Positions 41,220 through 51,900 of a DNA stretch of 64,000 nt are shown here, piece by piece. The notes below the pieces were generated by a model that saw only the letters and a program-made list of their open reading frames with translations, did no database searches and was not told where the DNA came from. Location of the stretch: NCBI GenBank assembly GCA_900548905.1, contig URMK01000021.1, positions 35,317 through 99,316 on the forward strand, written 5' to 3'. A program made the position numbers and the translations under genes. Origin of the DNA: an uncultured Lachnospiraceae bacterium (GTDB lineage Bacteria > Bacillota > Clostridia > Lachnospirales > Lachnospiraceae). The first letter of the stretch is position 1; each line of letters begins with the position of its first letter.

Positions 41220-42599
41220 TCAGGCCGCCGGTTCTCCGCCAGGCGCTGCCGGTACGGGGCGCGACAGCTCTCGGTGAAGCTGTACGGCCATGATTGCCGT
41301 GATGGAAGCGGAGAGGACATCTGCAATCGGCTGGGCATAAATAATACCGTTGATACCGAACAGTGCCGGAAGAAACAGGATAACGGGTACAAAACAGATT
41401 CCCTGTCTGCAGGCGCCGAGGATACAGCCCTCCTTTGCTTTACCCATGGCCAGAAAAAGAGAGGAATATACCGTGTAGAAGCCAAATGGGAGGAAGGAAA
41501 GGCCGTTTGCCCGCAGGGCGGCCTGTCCCACCCGTATCATATCCATATCCCCTTTTGTGAACCGGGCAAGGATTGCCGGGGAGAAAAGGGCGGCGGCCAG
41601 ACCGAAAACAGTGCAAAACAGCGTGGACCACAGGATGGAGGTGTTAATGGCTTCCCGCAAGCGGCTGTAATTGTGGGAACCGCAGCTGTAACCGGCAATC
41701 GGCTGGAAGCCTTTGATAAAACCGAATACCATAAGGCTTCCCACGGACATAATCCGCGTTACCGCCCCCATTGCGGCGAGTACCGAGTCGCCGTACCCTT
41801 TTGCGGCACTGTTGATGAGGGTGATGGACAGGCTTGTCAACAGCTGGAACACCAGGGTGGGAATCCCTATTTTCAATATTTCCGACATAATTTCCCTGGA
41901 AAAACAGCAGTCCTTGATACGGAAATGGAATACGCTTTTTTTCCGGAAAATATAACCTAAGTATACCAGCGTGGAAACAAGCTGTGAAAGGGCGGTTGCT
42001 ATGGCTGCGCCGGCTACGCCGAGCTTAAGGCCATAGATAAAGATGGGATCCAGAATCACATTCAGTACGGCTCCGGTCATCAGTACGCACATGGTGGTTT
42101 TGGCGGCGCCTTCACTTGATACGATGTTGTTCATGGTGACATTAAAAACATTGAAGATAGAGGAGGCGATATATATGCCCGTATAGGCCACGGCATAAGG
42201 CATTATGCTTTCTGTTGCTCCCAGTTTCTTAAGCAGCGGATGGAGAAAAAGCAGTGAGCAGATAATGGCCGCTGCGCCTACGGTTACGCTGCTGTATAAG
42301 GCGGTGCTGGCGACCTTGTCCGCCGTATTTTTTTCTCCGCGCCCCAATAGCCGGGAAAGATAGGAGGCGGCGCCGTTTCCGAACAAAAGTCCCAGGCCGA
42401 CCACGACCTGTCCCAGGGGATAAGCCACGGTGATTGCTCCCATCTGGCTGGTTCCCAGCCCTCCCACAAAATAAGCATCCACCAGATTGTATAAGGCATT
42501 GATCATCATGCCGATCATAGTGGGAAGTCCAAGGGCGAGAAGCGCTTTCGGTATTGGTGCGCTTCCCAGCAGTTCCATTTTCCTGTCAGTTCCGTTCAT
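41220..42599 (-). CDS. MATE family multidrug exporter
   Basis: 459 residues from the ATG at 42599 (GGAG eight bases upstream). It has twelve predicted membrane segments in two similar halves, starting ELLGSAPIPKALLALGLPTM and including MINALYNLVDAYFVGGLG, GNGAASYLSRLLGRG, and GFIKGFQPIAGYSCGS in the second half. It exports cationic drugs or metabolites using Na+ or H+. It is divergent from a PadR gene with two palindromic operators in the shared gap, so its expression is probably drug-induced. Confidence 0.93.
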   Translation of the reverse strand: MNGTDRKMELLGSAPIPKALLALGLPTMIGMMINALYNLVDAYFVGGLGTSQMGAITVAYPLGQVVVGLGLLFGNGAASYLSRLLGRGEKNTADKVASTALYSSVTVGAAAIICSLLFLHPLLKKLGATESIMPYAVAYTGIYIASSIFNVFNVTMNNIVSSEGAAKTTMCVLMTGAVLNVILDPIFIYGLKLGVAGAAIATALSQLVSTLVYLGYIFRKKSVFHFRIKDCCFSREIMSEILKIGIPTLVFQLLTSLSITLINSAAKGYGDSVLAAMGAVTRIMSVGSLMVFGFIKGFQPIAGYSCGSHNYSRLREAINTSILWSTLFCTVFGLAAALFSPAILARFTKGDMDMIRVGQAALRANGLSFLPFGFYTVYSSLFLAMGKAKEGCILGACRQGICFVPVILFLPALFGINGIIYAQPIADVLSASITAIMAVQLHRELSRPVPAAPGGEPAA

Positions 42600-42633
42600 G
42601 TGTAAATCTCCTCTCATATAGTGTAAGTTATAA

Positions 42634-42696
42634 TACTATAAATTATAGTACTTGATCTGCGTGACATATAGTACTATAATTTATAGTAGTTGTCAA
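42634..42696. promoter_or_regulatory. PadR operators and MATE promoter
   Basis: TACTATAAATTATAGTA (42634-42650) and TACTATAATTTATAGTA (42672-42688) are near-identical 17-bp palindromes. Read leftward, TTGACA (42696-42691), a 17-base spacer and TACTAT (42673-42668) form the exporter promoter, with the second palindrome filling its spacer. The PadR protein encoded to the right should repress both directions. Confidence 0.82.
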
Positions 42697-42778
42697 GAAG
42701 AAATAATAAACAGCAGATAGAATAAGCGGCCGGAAATTCCCGGATATCGGCTGAGGCGGAAAATAAAAGGAGGACATT

Positions 42779-43303
42779 ATGGCCACTATTGATTTGATTG
42801 TATTGGGAATACTCAAAAAAGAGGCGTTAAGTGCTTATGACATCCAAAAAACGGTAGAGTACCGCAACATATCCCGCTGGGTAAAAATCAGCACTCCATC
42901 CATATATAAGAAGGTAATCCAGCTGGAGGAAAAAGGCTATATCAGCAGCACGATCGTAAAAGAAGGGAAAATGGCCGAAAAAGCCGTCTATTCGTTAACG
43001 GATGCGGGTGAGGCGGAATTTGAAAAGCTTATGGCGGATATAGCAGCAAAGCCCATCCATATATTCCTGGATTTTAATGCGGTCATAGTGAACCTGGACA
43101 GCCTGTCCCCTGATAAACAGAAGCGTTGTCTGGATAATATTGAGAAGCATGTAACCGCTATGAAAGCGTACCTGGAAGAAAACATTGCCCTGAAAAAGGA
43201 TATGCCGGAAATCCCTGAAACCGGAAAAGCAGTTTTGCAGCAGCAGCATATATTGATTCAGGCAATCGAAACATGGATTGCCTCCCTGAAAGAGAAATTC
43301 TGA
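42779..43303 (+). CDS. PadR-family transcriptional repressor
   Basis: 174 residues with AAAGGAGG five bases upstream. The winged helix is IDLIVLGILKKEALSAYDIQ, then TPSIYKKVIQLEEKGYISST and VYSLTDAGEAEFEKLM (residues 4-85). The C-terminal half is a helical PadR-s2-type dimerisation arm. Operators and gene order indicate that it controls the divergent MATE exporter and itself. A GC-rich hairpin near 43350-43375 may end the transcript. Confidence 0.9.
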   Translation: MATIDLIVLGILKKEALSAYDIQKTVEYRNISRWVKISTPSIYKKVIQLEEKGYISSTIVKEGKMAEKAVYSLTDAGEAEFEKLMADIAAKPIHIFLDFNAVIVNLDSLSPDKQKRCLDNIEKHVTAMKAYLEENIALKKDMPEIPETGKAVLQQQHILIQAIETWIASLKEKF

Positions 43304-43579
43304 AAAAAACAGCGGCTTTCCGGCACAGGATCAGAAGAAGCGGATACGAGCGGCGGCCCCCGGGGCTGCCGTTCTTCGTTTCCTGCGTTAACTTTTTTGA
43401 ATCTCATCCGATTAAATAAGTAATTGGAGAATAATTGCTTCCTGAAAGGGGACTGCCCGGTATGGATGAGAAGGTGGTGGATGCTTTATTGGAGAGAAGA
43501 ACAAAATGCACGGAAAGAAGATATTGTCACAGTACTGCTGTATTTAAAAAAGGAATCGAAGAGATTGGAGAGAGTAAAG

Positions 43580-44920
43580 ATGGTTAACCGAGAAAAAATG
43601 TTGCTCCTGTGTGCAAAAATTGTGAGTGTTGTAATCGCCTTATTTATTATAATCAATTGTATGAAAGGGACCTTTTTAGTGGGCGGGCTCCTGCTGCTTA
43701 CTTCCCTGATTTTGATTCTGCCTGTTTTCCTGGGGAGAAACCGGATACCGGAGGTTCCCCTTTGTGTTTTTTTCTGTGTGGGCCTGAATGTGATTGTGTT
43801 TATCGTCTGCCTGCTGGGAGGAGAAGCGGTTGCCAGTATTCCCATTTTCATCTGCGCGGGAACCATATCCGCTATTTTCTTTGAACCAAAACTGGTGAAA
43901 ATAGGGTTCACGGCGGCGATTCTGCTTTTTACCGTCCAGACCGGCCTGCTGTGGCTGATAAACGGGAGCCTGCCCGTGGAAGCCTTTACTTTGCTGGAAT
44001 GCCTTCTGGGAATGATCGTATGTGCCGTTCTTGTTTACCGCAGTGTCTCCAATGGCGTGGCATATCTGGAAAAAGCAACGGAAAAAGAAAAGGAAAGTGA
44101 AAAACTTCTTTCCACCGTAAACCGGCAGCGTGAAGCGGAGAAAAAAGCGATGGAGCAGCAAAGGTATACGCTTACCCGGGTGGACGAGGTTTCCTCCAGC
44201 ATAACGGCAAAATCGGGACGGCTGGCGGAAGAGGCCGATAACCTGGCTTCCGGGGCGACGGAACAGACGGATCTCATTAATGAGCTTTCCTCTTCCATAA
44301 AGGATATTCTGCTTAAGATCAGGGAAACGGCCGATTATTCCCTGAAGGTGCGTTCCGAGTCCGAGGAAATGAGTTCCAATGTGGCCCTGGGGAGCCAGAA
44401 AATGAACGATATGCTCAAAGCGATAGAAGATATTTATAACAGCTCGGTTTCGATAGAAAAGATCATCAAAACCATTGAGGATATTGCGTCACAGACGAAT
44501 ATCCTGGCATTGAATGCGGCGGTGGAAGCGGCGAGGGCCGGTACTGCCGGCAAGGGCTTCGCCGTGGTTGCGGATGAGGTCCGTAATCTGGCCGTGAAAA
44601 GCAGTGAGGCGGCCCAGAGCACCACGGAGCTTATCGGCACATGCCTCAATACGATAACAAACGGCAATAATATTGCCGGGGAAACGGCTTCTGCGTTGGA
44701 GAGCATACGCAGGAGTGTGGAGGAGGTGTCCTCCAAAACCGGACAGATTTCGGAAATGACAGAGGAACAGACAATAATGGTTACGGAGATTAACGACAGC
44801 ATACAAAAAGTGATCTCTGTTATCCAGGCATCGGTTATGGCGGCGGAAAATACCGCGGATACCGGTAAGGCACTTCAGACGGATGCGGATCTTCTCCGGG
44901 CGCTGGGAGCGGGAAAATAA
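43580..44920 (+). CDS. Methyl-accepting chemotaxis protein (membrane chemoreceptor)
   Basis: 446 residues from the ATG at 43580 (GGAG nine bases upstream); the frame is open to 43424 but lacks a ribosome site there. Six short membrane segments occupy residues 8-170, with no large external sensor. The signalling hairpin is EDIASQTNILALNAAVEAAR followed by AGTAGKGFAVVADEVRNLAV (about 298-338), and coiled-coils flank it. It would signal through CheA, which is not in the window. A 7-TM-like sensor may detect membrane or energy state. Confidence 0.88.
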   Translation: MVNREKMLLLCAKIVSVVIALFIIINCMKGTFLVGGLLLLTSLILILPVFLGRNRIPEVPLCVFFCVGLNVIVFIVCLLGGEAVASIPIFICAGTISAIFFEPKLVKIGFTAAILLFTVQTGLLWLINGSLPVEAFTLLECLLGMIVCAVLVYRSVSNGVAYLEKATEKEKESEKLLSTVNRQREAEKKAMEQQRYTLTRVDEVSSSITAKSGRLAEEADNLASGATEQTDLINELSSSIKDILLKIRETADYSLKVRSESEEMSSNVALGSQKMNDMLKAIEDIYNSSVSIEKIIKTIEDIASQTNILALNAAVEAARAGTAGKGFAVVADEVRNLAVKSSEAAQSTTELIGTCLNTITNGNNIAGETASALESIRRSVEEVSSKTGQISEMTEEQTIMVTEINDSIQKVISVIQASVMAAENTADTGKALQTDADLLRALGAGK

Positions 44921-45006
44921 GCCGGACGCAGAGCAGCTGTCCGGACTGTGGCTGTGCGCTTGCCATTCGGCCCGGGAACCGTTACCTGGTGGTTACATAG
45001 CATCAT

Positions 45007-45035
45007 CCCCCTGCCCGCGGACAGGGGGACTTTTC
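45007..45035 (+). terminator. Terminator after the chemoreceptor
   Basis: CCCCCTG (45007-45013) pairs with CAGGGGG (45022-45028), then ACTTTTCTT. Confidence 0.75.
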
Positions 45036-45064
45036 TTGACATATACTATATTTTACAGTATTAT
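45036..45064 (+). promoter_or_regulatory. Vegetative promoter for the small Cys-rich gene
   Basis: TTGACA (45036-45041), a 17-base spacer and TATTAT (45059-45064), directly after the terminator and 45 bases before the next gene. Confidence 0.8.
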
Positions 45065-45108
45065 ATTTTATATATACAAAAGCGGTAAAGTACGGAAGGA
45101 GAAAACGT

Positions 45109-45375
45109 ATGCACGAATCGAGATGCGGCGTGTGCTGCAACAGCTGTGAGAGAAAAGAAGCCGTTCATTGCAGCGGCTGTCTGAACATGGAAAAACCTTT
45201 CTGGGGAGGCCTGTGTGAGGTGAAGGCCTGCTGTGAGGAAAGAAAGCTCGGCCACTGCGGAGAGTGCGGGGATTTTCCCTGTGCCGTTTTAAGCAGTATG
45301 GGAGCGGACAAAGGTTTTGATCCCGGTATTAAAATAGAACAATGCAGGAAATGGGCTGAAGAAGGAGAAAGCTGA
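45109..45375 (+). CDS. Small cysteine-rich DUF3795-type protein
   Basis: 88 residues with GGAAGGAG seven bases upstream and its own strong promoter. Twelve Cys occur in pairs: CGVCCNSC, CSGC, CEVKACC and GHCGECGDFPC, the last being the DUF3795 mark. It is probably metal-binding and cytoplasmic. It is shorter than the copy at 16231. The function is unknown. Confidence 0.8.
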   Translation: MHESRCGVCCNSCERKEAVHCSGCLNMEKPFWGGLCEVKACCEERKLGHCGECGDFPCAVLSSMGADKGFDPGIKIEQCRKWAEEGES

Positions 45376-45529
45376 CAGCCTGCAGGCGGATTCAGGTAAC
45401 GCCCGGATATCTTGGCTGAATTGCACAAATATCAGTTGCAACCGCGTCCGTCCTGGGGCATAATGAATATAGATGCCAAAGGCAGCAGGAAAGGCAGACG
45501 GTCCGCGGGGACGGCAAAGGGGGGCTTAG

Positions 45530-46915
45530 GTGAAACAGAATCTGAAACGCAACAAGTATACCTTCGGGTTAGGTACGATAGGCAGGGATATGGTCTATTC
45601 CATGGTGAGCATGTACCTGATTTATTATCTTACGGACATTATAGAACTGCCCACATCCGCTTTGTGGTGGATAACGGTCATCGTTCTTTGTGCCCGTATT
45701 TTTGATGCGCTCAATGACCCGATCATGGGGGTGGTGGTGGATAATACCAGCACCCGGTTTGGAAAGTTCAAGCCATGGATAGCACTGGGAGCACTGCTTT
45801 CCGGGATGCTGACCGTGCTGCTTTTCACAGATTTCGGGCTTCAGGGGGCGGGGTATGTGGCGGTGTTTGCCCTGATTTATCTGGCCTGGGGGCTGGCCTA
45901 TACCGCTAACGACATTTCTTATTGGTCCATGCTGCCCTCTCTGAGCCTGGAGCAAAAAGAAAGAGAGCAGATTGGTGCGGTGGCGAGAATCTGTGCAAAT
46001 GTGGGTCTGTTTTTTGTGGTGGCGGGTATTGTACCTATTACCACGGCGCTGGGCAATGCCCTCGGCAGCATGCAGAAGGGGTATTTTGCCTTTTCCCTGC
46101 TGGTGGTGGGAATCATGTGGGCGGGCCAGTGCATTACGCTTGCCGGTGTCAGGGAACCGCGGGAACTTGTGGAACAGAACAGCCATACCAGCCTGAAGGA
46201 GCTTCTGAAGGTGATCTTCGGTAATGACCAGCTTCTGTATACGGCGGTGTCCATGGCCTTATTCATGATAGGTTATACCACTACCACGAGCTTTGGCCTT
46301 TATTTTTTTAAGTATGCTTATGGGGATGAAGGGATGTATTCCGTCTTTGCGCTGATCCTGGGTGTTTCCCAGATAGCGGCCCTGGCGGTGTTCCCCCGGG
46401 TCAGCCGTTATTTTGAACGCAGGACACTGTACGCCTTTTCCACCGGACTGGTTGTTACGGGCTATGTGATTTTTTTCTTTGCCCCGCTTACCACCATGCT
46501 GTTTATCGGCATTGCGGGAGTGCTTCTTTTTATAGGGCAGGCATTTATCCAGCTGATGATGCTGATGTTTCTGGCGGATACGGTGGAATACGGCTTCTGG
46601 AAATCCGGAAGGCGCAACGACAGCATAACTTTTTCACTCCAGCCGTTCATCAATAAAATGGGAGGAGCCGTTGCCAGCGGTGTTGTGAGCGCAACCGTCA
46701 TTCTTTCGGGAATCAAGGAGGCTCAGGATGCCTCCCAGGTGACGTCCCGGGGGCTGCTTATGATGAAGCTGGCCATGATGATCTTCCCTTTGCTGTGTAT
46801 CCTTGCAGGTTTCCTGCTATACCTGAAAAAATATAAAATAGACAGCAGCCTGTACGCCCGGATCCTGAAGGAACTGAAGGAACGGGGCGATATCCGCACA
46901 GAGGAAGGAGAATAA
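45530..46915 (+). CDS. GPH-family glycoside:cation symporter
   Basis: 461 residues from a GTG at 45530. The family start RNKYTFGLGTIGRDMVYSMV, then FDALNDPIMGVVVDNTSTRF (loop 2-3) and MFLADTVEYGFWKSGRRNDS (loop 10-11), with twelve membrane segments, identify a MelB/XynP-type symporter. It imports a glycoside with Na+ or H+. It is followed after three bases by a GH13 glucosidase and then by a GH2 galactosidase, so an alpha-glucoside or galactoside is the likely cargo. Confidence 0.92.
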   Translation: MKQNLKRNKYTFGLGTIGRDMVYSMVSMYLIYYLTDIIELPTSALWWITVIVLCARIFDALNDPIMGVVVDNTSTRFGKFKPWIALGALLSGMLTVLLFTDFGLQGAGYVAVFALIYLAWGLAYTANDISYWSMLPSLSLEQKEREQIGAVARICANVGLFFVVAGIVPITTALGNALGSMQKGYFAFSLLVVGIMWAGQCITLAGVREPRELVEQNSHTSLKELLKVIFGNDQLLYTAVSMALFMIGYTTTTSFGLYFFKYAYGDEGMYSVFALILGVSQIAALAVFPRVSRYFERRTLYAFSTGLVVTGYVIFFFAPLTTMLFIGIAGVLLFIGQAFIQLMMLMFLADTVEYGFWKSGRRNDSITFSLQPFINKMGGAVASGVVSATVILSGIKEAQDASQVTSRGLLMMKLAMMIFPLLCILAGFLLYLKKYKIDSSLYARILKELKERGDIRTEEGE

Positions 46916-46918
46916 GGC

Positions 46919-48772
46919 ATGAATGGGAAAATGACAATGAAAAGCAGCCTGCGTGAGGTATATGCCCACCCGGCGGGCCATGATATCCTGAAAAAAATCA
47001 TGTTGCAGACAGGCATGCAGGATTGGATGGTTGCCAACCGGATAACGGGGGCCATGCCATTGCGGACAGTGGCGGCCCTGACCGGGAAAATGCTGGATGA
47101 AAGCTTCTGGGAGACGTTTCTGCATCTGCTGAACGAAGAAACGGATTACCCGGAGGAAACCGATACGGAGATTGTGCGGAAATGGTGGAAGGAAGCCGTT
47201 TTCTACCAGATTTATCCCCGGAGCTTCTGTGACGGGGACAAAGACGGCACGGGTGATTTGAAGGGGATCCTGGGAAAGCTGGATTATCTTTCCGGGCTTG
47301 GGATTGATGCGGTGTGGCTTTCCCCCATTTACGATTCCCCCAATGACGATAACGGCTATGATATCCGGGATTACTATACGATCCTGCATGAATTCGGCAC
47401 CATGGAGGAATTTGACGCACTCCTTTCCGGGCTGCACAGCCGCGGCATGCGCCTGATTATGGATCTGGTGGTAAACCATACTTCCGATGAGCATGAGTGG
47501 TTCCGGGAGGCGGTGCGGGATCCATACGGCCCTTATCATGATTATTATCTGTTCCGGGAAAATGAGGACGGGCGGGAGCCGAATAACTGGACCTCCTTTT
47601 TCGGGCAGGGCAGGTACGGGGACGCATGGCGCTATATCCCGGAAAATGATGAATGGGCGCTTCACCTTTTTTCCCAAAAACAGATGGATCTCAACTGGGA
47701 CAATCCCCGGATGCGCAAGAGTATTATCAATATGGTGAAATGGTGGCTGGAAAAAGGGGTGGACGGCTTCCGGCTGGATGTCATTAATTATATATCCAAA
47801 GAAGAGGGCCTTCCCTACGGGAACCAATCGGTGGGAAAGCTGCTGGGATACGTGGGAATCGAGCACTATTTTTACGGGCCTCATCTCCATGATTATCTGC
47901 GTGAACTGCGCTGCCGGGCTTTTGACCCTTATGAAGCCTTTTCCGTGGGCGAAACGCCCGGAATCGGCATGCAGATGGGCAAGCTAATCACAGGGGAGGA
48001 CAGGCATGAGCTGGATATGCTGTTTTCCTTTGATCATTTGGAAACGCCGGGGCATACCCGATTCGATGCGTACCGTTATGATCTGAACTATCTGAAGCAG
48101 TATTATACGGAATGGATGGAGGGCTACGGGAACCGTTGCTGGATGTCTCTTTTTTATGAGAACCATGATAATCCCCGGATGATTTCCAAAGTGAACGAAG
48201 ATCCCCGTTTCCGTTTTGCTGTCGGCAAGCTGCTGGGCATGATACAGTTTACGCTGAAAGGCACCCCGTTTTTATACCAGGGACAGGAGCTGGGAGCCGT
48301 CAACGTATCTTTTACGGATATATCCCAAATACGGGATGTGGAAAGCCGGAACCTGTATGAAGAATTCTGCCGGGAAATGAGTGAAGAAGCCGCCTTTGAC
48401 AAGATACTGGCGGGAACCAGAGATCATGCGAGGGCGATGATGGAATGGCGGGAAGCCGAAGAACAGAAACACGACAGGGATTCTATTTACTATTTTTACA
48501 AAAAACTCATAGCCCTGCGCAAAAAGTATCCGGCCCTCGTCTATGGGGATATACGGATAACGAACCGTTCCGCCAAAAATCTGTTTACCTGGTTCCGTGA
48601 GCTTGACGGAGAAGCCTTTTATATAGAATGCAATCTCAGTGAAGCGCCGCGCAAACGCCCGCCCAGGCCGGAGGGCTTCCGGGGAGTGCTGTCTAACTAT
48701 AAGAAGCCGGGAAAACAGATGCAGCCCTATGAAGCGTGCCTGTACCGGAAAACAGCGGACCTCTTTTCCTGA
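46919..48772 (+). CDS. GH13 alpha-glucosidase with an extra N-terminal helical domain
   Basis: 617 residues with GGAG eight bases upstream. Residues 1-85 are a helical segment (LREVYAHPAGHDILKKIMLQ, GMQDWMVANRITGAMPLRTV) not found in plain GH13 enzymes. From residue 92 the barrel follows: WKEAVFYQIYPRSFCDGDKD, LIMDLVVNHTSDEHEWF, DGFRLDVINYIS (nucleophile Asp), AFSVGETPG (acid Glu) and FYENHDNPRMIS. The subfamily is oligo-1,6-glucosidase/alpha-glucosidase. It is cytoplasmic and works with the preceding symporter. The N-terminal domain may bind the transporter or the membrane. Confidence 0.9.
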   Translation: MNGKMTMKSSLREVYAHPAGHDILKKIMLQTGMQDWMVANRITGAMPLRTVAALTGKMLDESFWETFLHLLNEETDYPEETDTEIVRKWWKEAVFYQIYPRSFCDGDKDGTGDLKGILGKLDYLSGLGIDAVWLSPIYDSPNDDNGYDIRDYYTILHEFGTMEEFDALLSGLHSRGMRLIMDLVVNHTSDEHEWFREAVRDPYGPYHDYYLFRENEDGREPNNWTSFFGQGRYGDAWRYIPENDEWALHLFSQKQMDLNWDNPRMRKSIINMVKWWLEKGVDGFRLDVINYISKEEGLPYGNQSVGKLLGYVGIEHYFYGPHLHDYLRELRCRAFDPYEAFSVGETPGIGMQMGKLITGEDRHELDMLFSFDHLETPGHTRFDAYRYDLNYLKQYYTEWMEGYGNRCWMSLFYENHDNPRMISKVNEDPRFRFAVGKLLGMIQFTLKGTPFLYQGQELGAVNVSFTDISQIRDVESRNLYEEFCREMSEEAAFDKILAGTRDHARAMMEWREAEEQKHDRDSIYYFYKKLIALRKKYPALVYGDIRITNRSAKNLFTWFRELDGEAFYIECNLSEAPRKRPPRPEGFRGVLSNYKKPGKQMQPYEACLYRKTADLFS

Positions 48773-48965
48773 TGTCCGCCCTGGTTGGGTGCATTGTGGC
48801 GGTGGCTGCAGTGATCAATGAAAAAAGCGTATAAAAGCAGGTCAGAAAAATACAAATAGTCTGCAAGATTTTACATTTTCAAACTTACCAAAAAATCATA
48901 TGATTAAAAATGATTGTTTTCCAATCGAAACAACGGTACGTAAAGTAAAGGGAGGTACATTTACC

Positions 48966-51900
48966 ATGAACAGCAAGCTCTTACAACCAAACGGCTATAT
49001 GCCCTGGGAAAAGAACCCGGAAGTTTTCCGGATTAATAAGGAAAAGCCTCACAGCGATATCATTCCTTTCCCCACGACGGAGGATGCCCTTTCCTGGAAT
49101 AAAGATGCGAGACATATTACGGATCTGAACGGAACCTGGAGGTTTTGCTACTTTGAAAACCCGGATCAATGTGACACGGCCTTTCCCCAGGGTCTGGAAG
49201 GTTTTGTGGATACGCATAACTGGGGACATATCCAGGTGCCGGCAAACTGGCAGCTGCAGGGCTATGATTATCCCCAGTATGTGAACGTGAAATATCCCTG
49301 GGAGATGACGGAAGACATTATGCCGCCGGAAATCCCCAGAGTATATAACCCTGTGGGAATTTATTCCCGCACCTTTTCCGCGGACAAGACGGAAAAGGGA
49401 CGGATATTCCTGCGTTTTGAAGGAATTGAATCCTGCGGGGAGGTCTATGTAAACGGAAGCTTTGCAGGCTACAGCGAAGGATCCTTCACTCCTGCGGAGT
49501 ATGATATAACCGATTATGTAAAGGACGGCGAGAACCAGCTGGTGGTAAAAGTGCTGCGCTGGTGCGACGGCAGCTGGCTGGAGGATCAGGATTTCTGGAG
49601 GCTTTCCGGCATTTTCCGGGATGTCTATCTGTACTCCCTGCCGGAGGTCTACGTGAGCGACTGGAGGGTGGATGCGCTGCTGGATGAGAATTACCAGGAC
49701 GGTATCCTTACTGTGGAAGCCCAAGTGGAAGGGGAAACCCGGGACTGCGGGCTGATGCTGGAACTGTACAGCCCCAAGGGACGGCAGATAGGGAAGCAGA
49801 CAGCAGAAACGGTGCAGGGCAGAGCCGTATTTCATCTGGAGGTGGATACCCCCTGGCAGTGGAGTGCGGAATCACCCTCCCTGTACACGGTGGTGCTCCG
49901 TCTGCTGAAAGGGGGACAGGAAACGATTCTGGCATCCCGGTGCGGGTTCCGTACTTTTGAATTAAAGGACGGTCTGATGATGCTCAACAACAAACGGATT
50001 GTTTTCAAGGGGACAAACCGTCATGAATTCGGCGCTGAATTCGGAAGGGCGATCACCAAAGAGGCAATGCTTTCGGATGTGCTTGCCATGAAACGGAATA
50101 ATATCAATGCTGTCCGTACCTCCCATTACCCCAATCACCCTTATTGGTATGAGCTGTGTGATGAATACGGACTCTATGTCATCGATGAAACCAATCTGGA
50201 AACGCATGGCACATGGATGTACGGCGTGCCGGAGGAACAGCAGCCGGATGTGCTTCCCGGAAGCAATCCCCTCTGGACGGGGGCGGTGCTGGATCGTGTG
50301 GCGGATATGTATTACCGGGACAGAAACCATCCCTCCGTATTGATCTGGTCCCTGGGAAATGAATCCTATTGCGGAACCAATTTCAGGGAGATGGCGGATT
50401 TCCTTCGGGCTCATGATAAAACCAGGCTGGTTCACTATGAAGGACAGCATCACTGCCCGGGGTACGAGGATGTTACGGATATGGTCTCAACCATGTATAC
50501 ACCTGTGTCGGAATGGGTGAAATACGATGAAGAGAAACCTGCAATTCAAAAGAATTCCAGGAAACCTGCAATTCTTTGCGAGTATGCCCATGCCATGGGA
50601 AATTCCTGCGGAAGCCTGTATAAATACGCCGAAGCCTTTGATAAATATCCGAAGCTGCAGGGCGGATTTATCTGGGATTTCGTCGATCAGGCCATCTGGA
50701 AAAAGGATGAGGACGGCAGGGAGTACCTGGGTTACGGCGGTGATTTCGGGGAAGGCTATACGGACGGTATTTTCTGCGGAAACGGCCTTTTATTCGCAGA
50801 CAGGACAGAAACCCCCAAGCTTATGGAAACCCGGATCTGCTACCAGAATATCAGCTTTGAAGAGATTGACTGGGAAAGCGGGGAAGTGACAGTCCGCAAT
50901 AAGAACCTGTTTACGGATTTAAGTGCCTACCGTCTGGCGTGGAGCCTGTACCTGGATGAACAAAGGACTGCGGAAGGGGAACTGGAAGCCGTCTGTGAAC
51001 CGGGTGAGACAGTACGGGTGAAGCTGCCTTTGGGAAGCCTGCCGGAAGGAAGCTTTATGGAAGCCTTCCTGAATCTGGAAGCGCGTCTGAAAGAGGATAC
51101 CGGCTGGGCAAAAGCCGGATATGCGGCGGCTAAGGGGCAGTTTATAACAGGCAGCCGCGAAAAGCTGCAGGAAATAACAAAGACAGGAGGAAACCTGCGG
51201 GTTACAGAAAATTTCGGCACCCTTATTATCACCGGCTCCGATTTCGAATACCGTTTTTCCAAACGCTCCGGTGATTTTTACAGTATCCGCAAGGGCGGCA
51301 GGGAATATCTGAAAGCACCTGTGGAATGCAATTTCTGGAGGGCAAGTACGGATAACGATAGGGGAAGCAAGCAGTCCTTCCGTTCCATGATCTGGAGATT
51401 TGCCGGTGCCAATGCGGCAAAATGGACGAACCGCGGAGAAACAAGTACAGAGGCGGTGGAGGTTGATATGAAGTTCATCCTTCCTGTTACCACCCAGGCG
51501 ATCATGGATACCAAAATAACAATACGCGCAGATGGAAGCATTCTGTTCGATAATACATACAGCGGCGGGGAAAATCTGCCGGATCTGCCGGAAGCAGGGC
51601 TTATGTTCACCCTTCCGGAATGCTTTGACCGTTTCCAGTGGCACGGAAGAGGGGCTCATGAAAATTACATTGACAGGAATTCCTCCGCTTTTGTGGGAAC
51701 CTGGGAGGCGAAGGTGGCGGAACGCGTGGTTCCTTATCTGATGCCCCAGGAATGCGGGAATATGACGGGAGTCAGAAGACTTACCCTTGCAGGAAGAGAC
51801 GGGAGGAGCCTTACCTTTACGGGATTCCCGGAGGTGGAAGCCAACGTGCTTCCCTATACGCCGGAGGAAATGGAGCTTGCCGCCCACCAGAAGGATCTGA

